This document shows positions 63,532 through 64,000 of a DNA stretch of 64,000 nucleotides, piece by piece (positions within the stretch are counted from its first letter, which is position 1; each line of letters starts with the position of its first letter). The DNA lies in the NCBI RefSeq assembly GCF_012396615.1, contig NZ_JAAXPV010000006.1:1-64000 (forward strand). The letters are read 5' to 3'. A program made the translations under genes and the position numbers. The DNA is from Rothia terrae. GTDB taxonomy: Bacteria > Actinomycetota > Actinomycetes > Actinomycetales > Micrococcaceae. The notes beneath the pieces are model-generated. The model made no database searches and was not told the DNA's origin. It worked only from the letters and a program-made list of their open reading frames with translations.

Positions 63532-64000
63532 ATGGCTATTGAAATTCCTTCAAATCTTTCACCCGAACTCGTACCGCTTTCTTGGATGCTTGGCACCTGG
63601 GAAGGTACCGGTTCCCTCTGGTACAAAGGCGAGGAGCAGACTCCTTTCGGTCAGATCATTACCTTTACTCAAGACGGTTTGCCCTTCATCGAATACCGCG
63701 CGGAGTCTTTCTTGCTTGACGATGACGGCAACAAATTGCGTCCTATTTCTGTCGAGACAGGTTTTTGGCAAATTGACCGCGAACAAAAAGACGGCGACGT
63801 TGGCCCCGGTCTGGTAGCGGCAGATATCGTCCCCGAGTTTGCAGACGCAGAATCCGTCGAAAAGCTGCGCAACGCTGACGACGGCTTCAACATCATGGCA
63901 ACCATCAGCCACCCCGGCGGCATCAGCGAAAATTACGTGGGCATGGTTAATGGCCCCGTTGTGCGTATGCAGACCGGTAACCTCATGCGCGATGAAATCT
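63532..64000 (+). CDS. Nitrobindin-like (FABP-type) haem protein, 3' truncated by window edge
   Basis: At least 156 residues: LVPLSWMLGTWEGTGSLWYK (the G-x-W-x-G-x-G entry motif), FGQIITFTQDGLPFIEYRAE and ETGFWQIDREQKDGDVGPGL. This is the DUF1794/nitrobindin beta-barrel. Relatives bind ferric haem and react with nitric oxide or peroxynitrite. The usual length is near 190, so only the end, with the proximal haem histidine, is missing. Confidence 0.85.
   Translation, partial: MAIEIPSNLSPELVPLSWMLGTWEGTGSLWYKGEEQTPFGQIITFTQDGLPFIEYRAESFLLDDDGNKLRPISVETGFWQIDREQKDGDVGPGLVAADIVPEFADAESVEKLRNADDGFNIMATISHPGGISENYVGMVNGPVVRMQTGNLMRDEI

Overview
The window looks like chromosome of a Rothia-like Micrococcaceae actinobacterium. 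The evidence is inferential: moderate GC; an actinobacterial gene set (mycothiol synthase next to an orphan GlnR-type regulator, MutT1-type Nudix/histidine-phosphatase fusion, MetP/MetS-type NSS transporter pair, PGPGW membrane protein); and menaquinone as the quinone, with menB, menC, menD, menG and a polyprenyl diphosphate synthase spread over the first 14 kb. No species-level search was possible.

Layout. 0-0.75 kb is a scar: the 3' end of an IS5-like transposase, a gene tail, and a decayed second copy of the menB 3' end. 0.75-14 kb holds menB, putP, a DMT permease coupled to gluQ, a beta-lactamase-fold hydrolase, a PAP2 phosphatase, menC, a 43-codon gene, and menD-cupin-menG-polyprenyl synthase. 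14-16.2 kb is metP-metS behind a terminator-like leader hairpin. 16.2-24.4 kb is an ABC importer operon of peptide/nickel type ending in a double CMD/AhpD protein, with a divergent FAD protein. 24.4-30.7 kb holds rarD, a coiled-coil acidic protein, an SseB-domain protein and a fur-katA unit with a PerR-like box. 31-33.3 kb is an ECF sigma factor fused to a zinc finger, membrane segments, a Pro-Asp repeat stalk and a C-terminal domain.

33.4-42.1 kb holds htpX, a YajQ-family gene, tRNA-Tyr, trxA, an AlkA-like glycosylase, a DUF2079 protein, a DEAD-box helicase with a long leader, and a Thr-Met-Thr tRNA cluster. 42.2-49.1 kb holds an HD protein plus luciferase-like monooxygenase, an Nramp-like carrier, a MaoC/HadAB-like pair, an MFS carrier and murB. 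49.1-50.6 kb is mostly gene-poor and AT-rich. 50.7-59.7 kb is mainly one minus-strand housekeeping block (glnR, mshD, ppk, mutT1, thyA-folA, asd-gntR). 59.8-64 kb holds membrane proteins, a large DHA2 exporter and a nitrobindin-like gene cut by the window edge.

The most unusual non-coding signal is a family of three intergenic elements (near 34.4, 49.2 and 54.4 kb). Their roughly 50-base core is conserved, while the flanking 20-23-base arms differ between copies yet pair within each copy. The most unusual proteins are the sigma/anti-sigma-like membrane fusion and the fused double CMD protein. Gene-to-gene terminators are numerous and often near-perfect palindromes.
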